From Actinostola sp. cb2023 (taxonomy: Eukaryota > Cnidaria > Anthozoa > Actiniaria > Actinostolidae), in assembly GCA_033675265.1 (NCBI GenBank), contig JAUJYZ010001375.1, positions 1 to 64,000 of the forward strand: a DNA stretch of 64,000 nucleotides. Direction: 5' to 3'. The notes under the pieces are model-generated. The model made no database searches and had not been told where the DNA came from. It saw nothing but the letters and a program-made list of their open reading frames with translations. Made by a program: the position numbers and the translations under genes. Below, piece after piece: positions 33,618 through 44,312 of this stretch (within the stretch, counting starts at the first letter, position 1; every line of letters starts with the position of its first letter).

Positions 33618-33731
33618 CTAGCTCATACTTTTAAGTATTATAATAATTTGAGTTGGTTTTGCCATAGCTTGCAAATGTTCATGAAAATGGCCTATGTTAC
33701 ACAAATGTACATGTGATTGTGCTACACATCA

Positions 33732-34720
33732 ATTAGAAACTGATTTAGCGGTAAATAGGGCTATAATGAAAATCCTTGTTTTCTTCGAAACGATTTAATT
33801 TTTTTCAAAACTAACTTTGCACCGTTTAGTTTCTTACTATAACCTATCGATACACCAAATAAGAGCAACATTGATTTTTCGACTTGTGCCACGATTTGGT
33901 CGATTCTTACAGGAAGTCACTCTTTTAAAAGCTATTCAAATTGGTCCAATTTTGATCTAAGTACTCCTTTAAAGTATTTTGGTATCATTACAATATTTAT
34001 AAATTTCACTACACTGTCAGGAGCACATTAGTAGGAGCATCCATCTAATATGGGTATGTGTCACAGCGTATTAGATGATAAATCTATTTTTAAATCAGTA
34101 GTTCGCACGAAAAACACCCCGACCAATCAGAGCAGGGATAATTTAGCCAATCAGAACTCACTAAATCAGTGACAGGCAGACAAGACAGAGAAGCAAGCTT
34201 TTCATTCAAACCTTTCGAGTTCAAATTTGAGCGAAGAGGGCGATTAAAGAACAGAGCAGCTACATGTAGTCCACCTCAAAGTAAGCCTGATGAATCGGTA
34301 AAGCGAGTATCTTCTGCATGGTGCAAGGAAAGGCCCGGAATACACAACTGTCACAAGACAGCAAATCTCTCAGCTCATCTTTTCAAGATACTCTAATGCA
34401 TAAACGTTCACGAAAAAAATACAAAATTTGACCTACTGAGCTCTGAATCAGTCGATCGGAAATGACTAGCTCAGCTGAATCTCCTTTGAAGCCTCTTCTT
34501 CGAGTAAATAAAGGATTTTTGTAAGTAAGAAATCCTTGTAGTTATTTTATGGCGAGTGATGTTAAAGCTTTTCAAGTGTTCTCCCAACCCTGATCCCGCA
34601 TGTTGGTAATAATAAACACACTTCACATGGATATTCGATCCACAGTGATTTAATATGGTCCAATACTATGGAAAGTTTTAAGAACAAAAATACACTTCTG
34701 ATATATTTTAATAGTTAAAG
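33732..34720. other. Unassigned, with an element fragment at 34018
   Basis: 34018-34050 resembles the terminus CAGGAGCCCATAAGTAGGAG of the 45464 family. CCAATCAGAGC occurs twice near 34120-34150. There is a 75-codon open frame at 34169-34396 but nothing recognisable in it. Confidence 0.45.
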
Positions 34721-34721
34721 A

Positions 34722-35289
34722 TTAAAGTGCTACTTGGACGAAAATCGATCGAAATTTAATTTTGCTGAAACTTCACTGACATAATCTCAAAGAGCCATAC
34801 AATTACTGGTTAATGTGTTTTCTCAAAATTCCTATGGGAAGTATTACATTTTTATGAATCTTTAGAAGTGTCAGTGAGGTCATCTACTCAACCCTAACAA
34901 TCAACACAGCTTCACTCCATACATTTCTTTGTGTTTAGTTTCTTGAATTATTTTATTTCTATGAAGCTAAAAGTTTGGGTGAAGGAGTTTTCTTACATTA
35001 TTTGTGCTTAGGATTGATTGTCTGACCAGTTGTCTTCAATGCAGAGCTGTTATCTGAACAAAACATTGAGATATTTTGACTCACAAAATACAAAGAAATG
35101 TATGGAGCTGAATGTTGGGTTGAGTAGATGACGTCACTGATACCTCTAAAGATTCATAAAAATATAGTACTTCCCTCTGGAATATCGAAAAAAGATTTTA
35201 ACTAGTTATTATTAGACCCTTGAAGAATTATTCAGTGAAGTTTCAGCTAAATTAAATTTCGATCGATTTTCGTCCAAGTAGCACTTTAA
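34722..35289. mobile_element. TTAA-flanked foldback MITE
   Basis: TTAA at both edges, ends AGTGCTACTTGGACGAAAAT, arms of about 170 bp. Its ends share TTAAAGTGC with the element at 10736-11152. Confidence 0.7.
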
Positions 35290-35454
35290 AGAAATCCCTC
35301 AAAAAGATCAATAAATACGAGAAACCATTCGAGAAATACTTTAGAAAGAATGTGAGTGATGTAAGTAGCAGCCATTTGCCTAGCAATGATAAATCCACCA
35401 TGAATTGAACTAGCAAACATAAAGCAATCCACGTGTGTTGTAGGGGTTTCTTAC

Positions 35455-35754
35455 CTTATCACATCACTGTGCAGATATTTCTCCATCCTTACAATGGGAC
35501 TCAGTAATTGTTCAGGAGATATTTGATCGAGTATAGAAGGATCATCCTGCTCCACGTCGCATTCTTCTGTGATAAAACCATCCAAGGTTAAAATTCGTCA
35601 TAACTTCACGTCCTGACTGAACAAATCTCGCAGTGAAACGATCAAGCGAAGCTAAACGACAAGCTCGAAACTACGATAATATAATGCAAATAATATACCA
35701 TCATCTTGATCTTCCCCCGTATCATCATATCTTCTACTAAAAACCTTATATCTG
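35455..35754 (-). CDS. Two exons, possibly PPP4R1-like N-terminus
   Basis: Exon about 35754-35706 follows CTTTCCAG and ends GATG/GTATAT. The next, about 35562-35455, follows TTTTATCACAG and ends AAG/GTAAGA. The phases match (one base carried over). The joined peptide has DDTGEDQDDEECDVEQDD, then ISPEQLLSPIVRMEKYLHSD. The last part resembles the start of the HEAT-repeat protein PPP4R1, a regulatory subunit of phosphatase 4. No following exon was found on the minus strand below 35455, so this is either the 5' end of a gene broken by insertions or a captured fragment. The first coding exon upstream is unclear. Confidence 0.35.
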
Positions 35755-35759
35755 GAAAG

Positions 35760-36890
35760 GAAAACGAGTTTTAAGAGAGTGAAAGAGCATAATCAAAGAA
35801 ACACACTCTCAACTCAACCTACCCGCCATAATCCCCGCCATACAACAGATCACGTGATTAGATTCCTCTTAGTGGGGAGGGAGTGGGGAGGACATATTCG
35901 GTAATTGGGTATCGTCGTAGATATTTAGATTTTTTGAAATCGTCGACTTATAATTAGAATATTTTAAAGCACTGACAATGTTGTCCAAGCGAAATCCGTT
36001 TTCCAGCAATTTAGGGTATTTTTAAATTTTGCTGCGAGCGAAGCCAGCAGCGAAACTAAACTTGGGTTTCCTGTGTTGCGATGGGATTCCTGTTCCTGTT
36101 GTCGAGTACATGACGTCTTCAAAAAGCTAAAATCCAAACTATTCACCTCACAAAACTGTTTGTTGGATATCTTGTTTATATCGTTATAAAAAGCGTCTTA
36201 CCAAAACAATTTTGTAATTTAGATATTTGGTTTTCGTTTTATTGCGAGTCAAATTCTGTCACGCAATACAGTCACGCATTTTCAAAAGCCGTAGAAATAG
36301 GAAAATTCGTTTGAAATAATATGATTTTAACTTAGTAGATGATGGATAACTTTATTTTGATGAAAATAGTATTGAAAAATTGAAGTATTTGCAACATAAA
36401 CATGATTTTCAGTCTTTGTGATTTGGCCGCCATGTTGACCTATACATTTTAACTAAATTATGAGCATAAGCGATCGCTCATATCTTCGTATCTAAAACTT
36501 CTTTTAACTAAAACTTTGGCTGCTCTTTCGGCCTATGAAGGTTTTGTTATATATAAGTCCTGTGAAAATTTTCGATGACGTACATGTAGGTGAAAGCCAA
36601 GAATAGGTTATAGGTCGTTCCAAGACCAAACTGCATTATGGTAACAGTTTGAATGGCATGTATGCCAGAAATATTTCATAAAATTCGATTCAAAATGTGT
36701 CTTGGTCTGTTGAAATGGAAATAGGCATGATATCATATAGGCTTTCATACGTTTTTGGCTATTCAAGCTGTTACCATAATGCAGTTCGGTCTTGCAACGA
36801 CGTAAACTGACCTATTGCCTATAGACTGATGTCTACGACAACCTTTTTTGAAACAGGTGTATATAGAAGGCAATATATAGAAATATCACT
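35760..36890. other. No gene seen
   Basis: AT-rich. One loose inverted pair (AAGACC.AACTGCATTATGG near 36625 and CATAATGCAGTTCGGTCTT near 36775) suggests a MITE at about 36600-36810. Confidence 0.4.
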
Positions 36891-36892
36891 AT

Positions 36893-37990
36893 TTAGTACT
36901 AAATAGTTTTTAGATGAGGGGTATGACATATCAACCTGATCTACCCGGTCCATCAGGATCCATCCAGTAAACCGGCGATATCTACCCAAGGGTGCACCCG
37001 GCGGTTCACCCAGTTGGACTAATTTTCTTGAATCTGAAAGTAGGCTACTCCATGCTACTCAAGAGCCCTGCATATGTGGGATGTGATATATCCTCGACTC
37101 TGTACTTGAGCAACGCATGTGCAAAGACTGGAATTCTTTCTTTTTCGCACTGAAATCTTGGAACTCTTTATTTCTTGCTTATAAACGTTAGCACTTCATG
37201 AAGTGTGCTTTTTGGCGTATTTTTTGACATTGCATCGTCAACTTCAGCGTCGAGTATTTTTAGTCAATTTATGAATATTTAATCGTCATTTTGATCACAA
37301 ATCATGGCGTTAGAGTCGTTTTGCCTTTGTAAAAGAACGCTGAAGTTGACCGTGCAATGTCAAACACAGAGCTCTAAAAATACGAAAAAAGCACACTTCA
37401 TGAAATAATAACGTGTATAAGCAAGAAATAAAGAGTTCCAAGATTTCAATCCGAAAAAGAAAGAATTCCAGTCTTTGCACATGCGCTGCTCAAGCTAAGT
37501 GCAAAGACGAGGACATCACATCCCACATGTGTTGGACTCTTGAGTAGCATGGAGTAGCCTACTTTCACATTGAAGAAAATCGGTCGAACTTCGATCCCCA
37601 GGTGGACCCCCGGGTGGATCGCCGGGTGGACCGCCGGGTGGACCCACGGGTGAAACCACGGGTGAAACCACGGGTGAAACCACGGATGGAACCACGGATG
37701 GAACCACGGATGGAACCACGGATGGACCCCCGGGTGGACCCACGGGTGGAGAGGGTGTACCAGCTTGACAAATAAATAGTTTTTAGAGGTGAGGATTGAC
37801 ATATCGACCTGATCTACGCGGTCCACCTAGGATCCACCCAGTATCCACCTGTGGGTGAACCAGGGATCTACCCAGGGGTCCACCTAGGGGTCCACCTGGG
37901 GATCCACCTGGAGGTCCAGCCGGGGTTACAACTGTCGGTTCAACCGGGGGTTCACCCAGTTGGACCTACTTTCACATTGAAGAAAATTGG
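36893..37990. repeat. Compound foldback and 12-bp minisatellite cluster
   Basis: Two direct copies of an AAATAGTTTTTAGA block (36893 and 37773) flank a long inverted repeat (about 37015-37225 with 37380-37575; CTACTCCATGCTACTCAAGAG and complement). A 12-bp minisatellite (GGTGGACCCACG and variants) runs at 37596-37760, with the complementary register at 37845-37960. Confidence 0.7.
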
Positions 37991-38269
37991 TGTGAACCGG
38001 TACGGGCGATTTTATATTTTACGCCCACTTCAAGATGGCGGATTTTTCCGAGATGGCCTGGAATCTACTAATATGAGCAGCTCAACTTCCGGTGAATCGT
38101 CTTCGTATTTTCTTCGAGTTCACATAGAGTAATTATTGGCAATTTCTTTGTTGGCTAAACTGCAATTGCAATAAATGTTGAAGGTTATACATATTTGGCG
38201 GAGAAATCGTGTCAAACAAGCCGCAATTGTATGTATTTATTGTCTGATGAAGTTGGAGCTTATTTTCAT

Positions 38270-38530
38270 TCACTTACTGCATGCGCATGGCTATCTAACG
38301 GATTGTTCCTCTCAAAACACTTTAAAGAAGATCCAGCTTTATGTGAAAGTTTCTACTCATCGATCATTGCGGTAAAACGCTTGCTTTTTAGTGGGCGTAA
38401 AATGCGAAGTGAACTCACGAAGTGAGCTTACGCCCACTAAAAAGCAAGCGTTTTACCGCAGTGATCGATGAGTAGAAACTTTTACATAAAGCTGGATCAA
38501 TCCGTTGGATAGCCAGTAAGTAAATGAAAT
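38270..38530. repeat. Long perfect hairpin
   Basis: Arms at about 38332-38401 and 38427-38496 (TTTACGCCCACTAAAAAGCA and complement) are nearly perfect, around a 25-bp centre. Confidence 0.7.
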
Positions 38531-38579
38531 GCAGTGGCTAACTCATTATCTTATCTCGGGTATCTTATTTACTGACAAA

Positions 38580-38722
38580 CACCCTAATAGGTACCGGCTT
38601 AGTCTCTTGTGGTCCTTTTAGATTTGTGACACCATAACTAGGTCTGGACCCCTGAAAGGTACGACGAGCATCACAACCACTTTATATATGGCAGTACACC
38701 CCCCCCCCCCCCCCCCCCCCAT
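38580..38722. mobile_element. Remnant related to the 20059 MITE
   Basis: Variants of CCCTAAAAGGTAC followed by a C run of about 20, as in the right half of the 20059-20419 element. Confidence 0.5.
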
Positions 38723-39464
38723 CGGGAGGTAGATTGCCGAGTGCCATAATTCAATGTTCGAAATTACCGAAGGCTTTACAAAAAAACATGAACAAAACAT
38801 GTTGGAACCATCACACGAGCTGAATTGACGGTCAATTAAATCAATTTTATTCACTTTTTGTATCCTTGTCGCTTTAATACGACCAGCGATGTAAAGTGAT
38901 ACAATTACTTTAAGTTCATCATCTCTTACGAGCGACATCATGCCATCTCATCGACAGAAAGCTACAGAAGTCAAACTCGAGCCAGTCGAGTTGTTCATTA
39001 ATACATCTTCAAGTTAAATAAGCAAATATCCTAGCCGGAGACTGAATATTATTTGGCCTTGCAACTGTCTGAGTGTCACTTTCTAACATATGTCCATTCT
39101 CCGTATTAAGTGTTTAGTGTAACCAACTTTGTTCTTGCCCAAAGCGTCTTGCGTTTGGAATTAGCTCTATAGGCTTGGGAAATCCTGCCGCCTATCGCAC
39201 AGTCGAAAGATATCTCTTTGATATCATGGAGGAACCATAAAGACCTGTATAACAACGCGTCACGCGAAACCAGTCCTTTTTGCAGGTCATTTCCCGGCAT
39301 ATCTTATTCTTCAAGTGTCTATAACAATACTAATATATTATATTTTGCGGGAGATCTGGCACCCCCTATTTTGTAGGCACCCCCTACAAAATGGCGGAAT
39401 TAACCTTGGATTGGCCTATTAAACAACTATAATAATAATAATAATAAAACTTTATTAATAAAAG

Positions 39465-39757
39465 TCACCTATATATAGCTAATTGCATAATCGTTGTCGG
39501 GTTGAAACTCATAAATCATAGAAGCTGAGACCGCAAGGATGGATGGGAAATCAGTTCATGGCCCACATTACATACAGATATATTCAATGTTCTCGTAGTT
39601 TTGAAGGTATATGAACTATTTAACTAAGATCCTACAAGTCTGCATAAAAAGGTCGATGATTTGACGGTGTTATTTGAGAGTTTTAATTCCCAGAATTCCT
39701 TTTGGTCATAGCTTTCATGATTTTCGACCCGACAACGATTATGAAATTAGCTATATA
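39465..39757. mobile_element. MITE with TATATAGCTAATT ends
   Basis: Inverted arms TATATAGCTAATT(G/T)CATAAT and CGTTGTCGGGT, next to an AAT microsatellite. Confidence 0.65.
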
Positions 39758-39759
39758 AT

Positions 39760-40560
39760 ACATGTATAAGAATGTTATAGACGTCATTTCCAATGTGCTT
39801 GCGAGTGTGCAATATTTTTGTGCACTTCTTGTTTTGCATTGCTGCTTAGATATTTAAGTGCACAAATTTGAGGGCTGTCGACTGGCTAATGGGAAACTTT
39901 CTTCAGAACCCTGCAGAATGATAAGGATAAAGCGAGCAAGAGAGCCTACCGTATATACTAAGTAATATCGCTTCGCGGAATAATCTATGCAATGAAATAT
40001 GCAAGGCTGATGAATAACCGAACTCTATTAATTTATATAGCTTTATATCAGCGTGCATGCAGTCATTCTCGCGATACTTTGAGCCTAAAAACGCATTTGG
40101 ATATCGTGACGATGTCATTGTATTTGAAATAAAACCATGTATTCAACCGTTCGTTGTATGGCGCCTATCAAGGCGGGAGAGAAGTCATGTAAATACTTTC
40201 CCCTAAGAATACTTACAGACTAGAAAGAGATCTATCTCATTTTAGTTTTTATGTCAATAGACAACATTGATTTTATCCTGGTCCGGCTAGCGGTATTAGA
40301 TGTACTTTGGCGTCCGACCTCCTGGCCTCTCATTATTATCATTTGTGATTGGGCTATTCAAATACAAATAACCACGCGAAAAGCGTGATATCCAACGGAT
40401 TGGTCACAAGGTATTCCTTCACTTGGACCACTTCACTTTCAAAACAAATAATAGCCTGCCAGTAGCACCGCGCCCCTTCAGATATTTTTGAGTGAACTAT
40501 CATTATTTTTCACAATAAAACATCGCGCTCATCATAAATTAACACATACTAATGCTATAA
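39760..40560. other. Downstream flank of the Myc-like gene
   Basis: Non-coding. Presumably holds the 3' UTR of the Myc-like gene; no certain polyadenylation signal was found on the minus strand. Confidence 0.4.
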
Positions 40561-41891
40561 CTATTTCAAAATAACTTGTAATTTGTCTAGTAGTTGTCTA
40601 TTCTTTACTTTTAGTGCATTTCTTGATGCTTCGAGCTTCATGCCTTCCTTTTCCAAATATATAATATACTCCCACGCTCTTCGTAGTATTAATATTTTTG
40701 GAGCTTTTTCAAGTCGTTCAACTTTTGGGATATTCTTACGAAGGCTTTCAAAGCGGTTTTTCATTTGGTCTCTCCGTTGTTTTTCTGTATCATTGTGAAC
40801 AGCTCTCACACATCGTAAGTTATTCTCACCACATAGTATCATTTCTTCGTCATTATCGTCGTTATCAAGTATTTCATGAATATCACAACTTTGCCCATCT
40901 TGAAAGTTTTGGAATTTATTGTTTAAAGTAGCTTTTCTCTCCAATGTCATTGGTAAACAAGTGGAATGTTCGCTGTCTGGCTTTAGCGCGTGTTCTAGCG
41001 GTAAATCTGTGACGAATGGCGGGAAAAACAAACTCGAAGCTAAAATTTCAATGGATGGAAAGATCTCGTTGTGCAAGTTAAATTGTCTGTCCCTTGATTC
41101 TTTACAAGAAACATGTGTTATTTCTACGCTGCTGTCGTTGTTAGTTTTGTCTGTCATTAACTGGTTACGAACATCATATTCATGTGAGTGATACGCCGTT
41201 GAACTTAAACTATCGATGGATTCTTTCTTGAACTGAGTGTTGCCATGGTATGAACTCCCTTCGCTGTTCGAATTATTACTGTCAATATAACAACCAAAGT
41301 GTGTAAATTCACTAAGCTGAAACGATTGTAAACAGTGCGTCTGCTCTTGACTAGTAAGTATTTCTCGAGTTTCTTTTGGCGGAAATTGAAAAACGTCGTC
41401 TTCCTCTTCTAATGTACTGTATAGGTCTTCGACTTTGGTCGGCGTAATAACACACGGCTTCAGATACACGTCAAGACTGTCCGAGTCAGACTCTCTCTTC
41501 TCTTTGTTGAATCTTCTCCATTTGAATCCAGCTTAGTTTCTCCGTTTGTTTTCGTATTTTCACCTGTCTCTGTTGCAGTTGACACGCTCTTTAAATCTTG
41601 GCGCCATGTGAGTGACGATTCACCATCTAAAGTACTACATTTCCGTACGCTTTGATGGAGAGCAATGATTTCTTCTTTATGTCTCGCGGGCACAGAACCA
41701 AAAATATCTTCAGAACAACTTGGTACAACTTGTAAATCCATGTTTTTGTCAAAAGGGTTTGTAATTGTAGATCCACAGACTTCTAACCCACGGAAAGAAG
41801 GCAAGTTTGGCTTGTTTTCAAAGGAGCTAGAATCGTGACAAAGCACGAGGTATTCCAAACTGTTTGAATTCTGAGTTCTTGTCCGATCCAT
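40561..41891 (-). CDS. myc: Myc-like bHLH-leucine zipper transcription factor
   Basis: The C-terminal 80 residues are a bHLH-zipper: VHNDTEKQRRDQMKNRF (His, Glu and Arg contacts for the E-box), LRKNIPKVERLEKAPKILIL with the EKAPK signature of Myc, and a zipper with regularly spaced Leu/Met. An acidic stretch (LDNDDNDEEM) precedes it as in Myc. It would pair with Max and bind CACGTG. The N-terminal frame starts at 41891 (MDRTRTQNSNSLEYLV; SEDIFGSVP may be the Myc box I core). The two frames overlap at 41460-41505. Removing two bases from the AG repeat there joins RRE to SDSDSLDVYLKP, so this is a small indel or assembly error, or else an intron I could not define. The joined product is about 440 residues. 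Confidence 0.75.
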
Positions 41892-41973
41892 TGATGGTGT
41901 TAAATGCTTGACACTCGCTACCTAATACTTATCGAGATAAAATGATTATATTTTTGCTGAGTCCTCACTTTGT

Positions 41974-41983
41974 ATTTATATAA
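41974..41983 (-). promoter_or_regulatory. TATA box of the Myc-like gene
   Basis: TATATAAATA on the minus strand about 85 bp before the ATG, predicting a start site near 41945 and a short leader. A CCAAT (GGCCAATCAACG) lies just upstream at about 42010. Confidence 0.5.
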
Positions 41984-41999
41984 AGTAGGCATGTAAATA

Positions 42000-43195
42000 A
42001 TGTTTTAAAACTGGCCAATCAACGCTGTGAGTGGGATAATTATTTTAATGATATTATGATCCAAATGCTCTGCAATATAACATTCTAAAAATTTAATTGC
42101 CTGGTATAATTTGACAAATTTCAGACAACAACGATTAAAATGACTGTGTTAAAGTTGTTCACTACACCTTCATTTCAGATAGTTTGTACTTTGGGGGGGG
42201 GGGGGGGGGGGGGAGATTATTCTGCATCATATCACCTGTTAGCCTTGTGATTGTCACAAGGTATATGAGTATGAGTGGCCACCCGTAAGTTTGGTGGGTG
42301 GAAAGCCTCTGAATTCGAGTTGAAAAACACGTGGAATTTTAAAACTTGTAAAAATGTTAACAGTTGTTATCGATTATACAGATGGAAGCGATAATAAAAT
42401 ATGTAAAGAAAAGAGATGCGAGGCAAACAAAAAATGTGCAGATATAACAAAACGTACAGGATTGAATGCCGAATGAACTGATTTTTAGTTCTTGCGGCAG
42501 CCGGAATCGAAAATGTGAAGAAATGTTAAGATGGAGAAGGAAGGAATTGAGTGGGACAAACAAACGGCTAATTTGTGAAATCAGTGTCTATTAAATGAAA
42601 TAAAAAGAGAAGTAGAAATGGCAGTTAGATGGAAGGAAATTAAAGCACAGAACAGAAATAAAGCGTACATAAAAAGCCGAATGTACAATGATGTAACGCT
42701 GTGCGGGGGTCACCTAATCAGTACATCAATATTTCATGAGACGTCATACTTTTCACAGCGTGAGAGAAGACCTGCAATAAACGGACCTCGGCACAGCAGC
42801 GTGGATTTGATGAACGCATAGAAAACAAATATTATTAATGCAAGTACTTCACGCGCTAATGACACAAATATCACTTTTGATAACTGAAAGATTCAAAACA
42901 AGAAAATGCTTAAGAAAATATAAATTTTGGGTCATTATTACGCGAAACTGGTTCGAACCAGTTCATGCGAGTGACGACTAAATCTATATCAGACCTATAG
43001 AATGAACTAGATAGAGCGGAATGAATGCATGGTTCCCAGTCCATGCCCTTGACCGAGGTCATTAACTACCTCATACTGTAACAACATTTTAGAGCTATTT
43101 AGCAGGCGTCACAAAACTCCAGTCAATCAATTTCGTGTGTTTTGAGCACGATTAGTTCCGACGCCATCAGTATAATAATAATAATAATAATAATT
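42000..43195. other. Upstream flank of the Myc-like gene
   Basis: No exon seen. Contains a pure G run of about 22 at 42192-42213 and an ATA/AAT microsatellite near 43170. Confidence 0.45.
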
Positions 43196-43600
43196 GCTTA
43201 TTATTATACATTGTAATCAGTATCTGTATTCTCATTGGTCGAGAGCCTACAGATAATTCTAACTATCAGTGCGCGCCAGCGATATTTCAGCAGTCTGATG
43301 GTTATCTGTAGGCAGTTATCTGCAAAAACGAGCCTGCGTAGGTCAGCGGATTGGTTGTTATCTGTAGGTTACTACAGTGCTGTCATTTTCATTCATTTGT
43401 TGTTGTTGTTGGATTGGATTGCTTATATCTTTGTATTATGAGTCAATCCACATAGACAATGTATAATAAAACAATTATTGAATTCGGTTTTGATGATATC
43501 CGAATTATCAATGTCTCGGCAAATGTTATTGGCCTCAGCCGACTTACCTCTACATTGATAATTCCGGATATCATCAAAACCTCATCCAATAATTGTTTAT
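43196..43600. repeat. Dispersed repeat, copy in inverse order at 61697-62065
   Basis: Shared blocks: CTCATTGGTCGAGAGCCTAC, GATAATTCTAACTATC, ACAATTATTGAATTCGGTTT and GATATC(C)GAATTATCAATG. The GGTTTTGATGATATCCG part is itself inverted near 43570. Confidence 0.7.
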
Positions 43601-43880
43601 GATGATGACAATAATAATAATAATGATAATAATGATGATAATAATAATAATGATAATAATTTTATTAGCGTGTCAGTAAACTAATTGGGGACACCTATCT
43701 AACCCTATCTATAATGATATTAATTAATAAAAAAAAGCCTACAGATGAAATAAATACAAAAAAGAAATAAAATTACTTACTTCAACACAACCATACTAAG
43801 CGGCCATAAATTTTATGACGTCATTTCTATGATCTATGATTATGTTGCATGTCTTCAATTACTAAATTCGCCAAAAGTGC
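43600..43880. repeat. AAT/GAT microsatellite and unassigned DNA
   Basis: Long ATAATAATGATAAT tract at 43610-43665, then non-coding DNA. Confidence 0.6.
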
Positions 43881-43882
43881 GC

Positions 43883-44160
43883 TTACCGGAAAGCCATAGG
43901 ACATCCAAACACTTGCTGTGACCATTGTGAATAAAGAAACAATTTTGTAGGATAAACTCTAACAGTCTCATTATGTTGTTTACTGATAAATTCGTGCGTG
44001 CACATAAACTTGTTTCGACGATCTCTTGTTACCATCAAGGCTAAGTTGATAGGGATGGAGGTGAATAACGAAATTACATCAAAAGACACCATAACTTCAT
44101 CTAGTCTTCATCTGGCTGAACAGTCACAGTCTCCATTTTCTTTGTGAATTCCATGTAAAA
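43883..44160 (-). pseudogene. Penelope-like reverse transcriptase fragment
   Basis: The minus strand reads MVSFDVISLFTSIPINLALM, the catalytic-motif block of Penelope-like element reverse transcriptases (SFDVxSLFT). Just before it, in a shifted frame, is MEFTKKMETVTVQPDED, which fits the segment that normally precedes it. Both sides are broken, so this is a dead scrap about 90 codons long. No GIY-YIG endonuclease is seen nearby. Confidence 0.65.
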
Positions 44161-44312
44161 ATCAACGACAGCAAGATGACAATATTTGTACAGTAATTGT
44201 ATTGTATTTATATAATTTAAATCTTTTCACCACTGACAGTTAAAAGTCAGAAGTGCTCTTATTTTCACCCCTCTCCAATAAAATTAAAATGGCATCCTCT
44301 CAAGTCTACCCC

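Larger units (their letters stand above)
29258..33731 (+). mobile_element. 4.47-kb two-ORF DNA transposon
   Basis: Perfect inverted ends of 28-29 bp starting (T)GATGTGTAGCACAATCACA at 29258 and ending at 33731. ORF1 (30337-31122) and the RNase H-like ORF2 (31070-33112) lie between them on the plus strand. A TA-flanked MITE (33293-33617) is inserted near the right end. A clear target duplication was not found; AAT is the best short candidate. Confidence 0.75.

Noticed and set aside
37446..37826. Collagen-like or HPWFHPW repeat proteins on the minus strand
   Set aside because: They are translations of a 12-bp minisatellite in several frames; no splice sites, start context or homologous gene.
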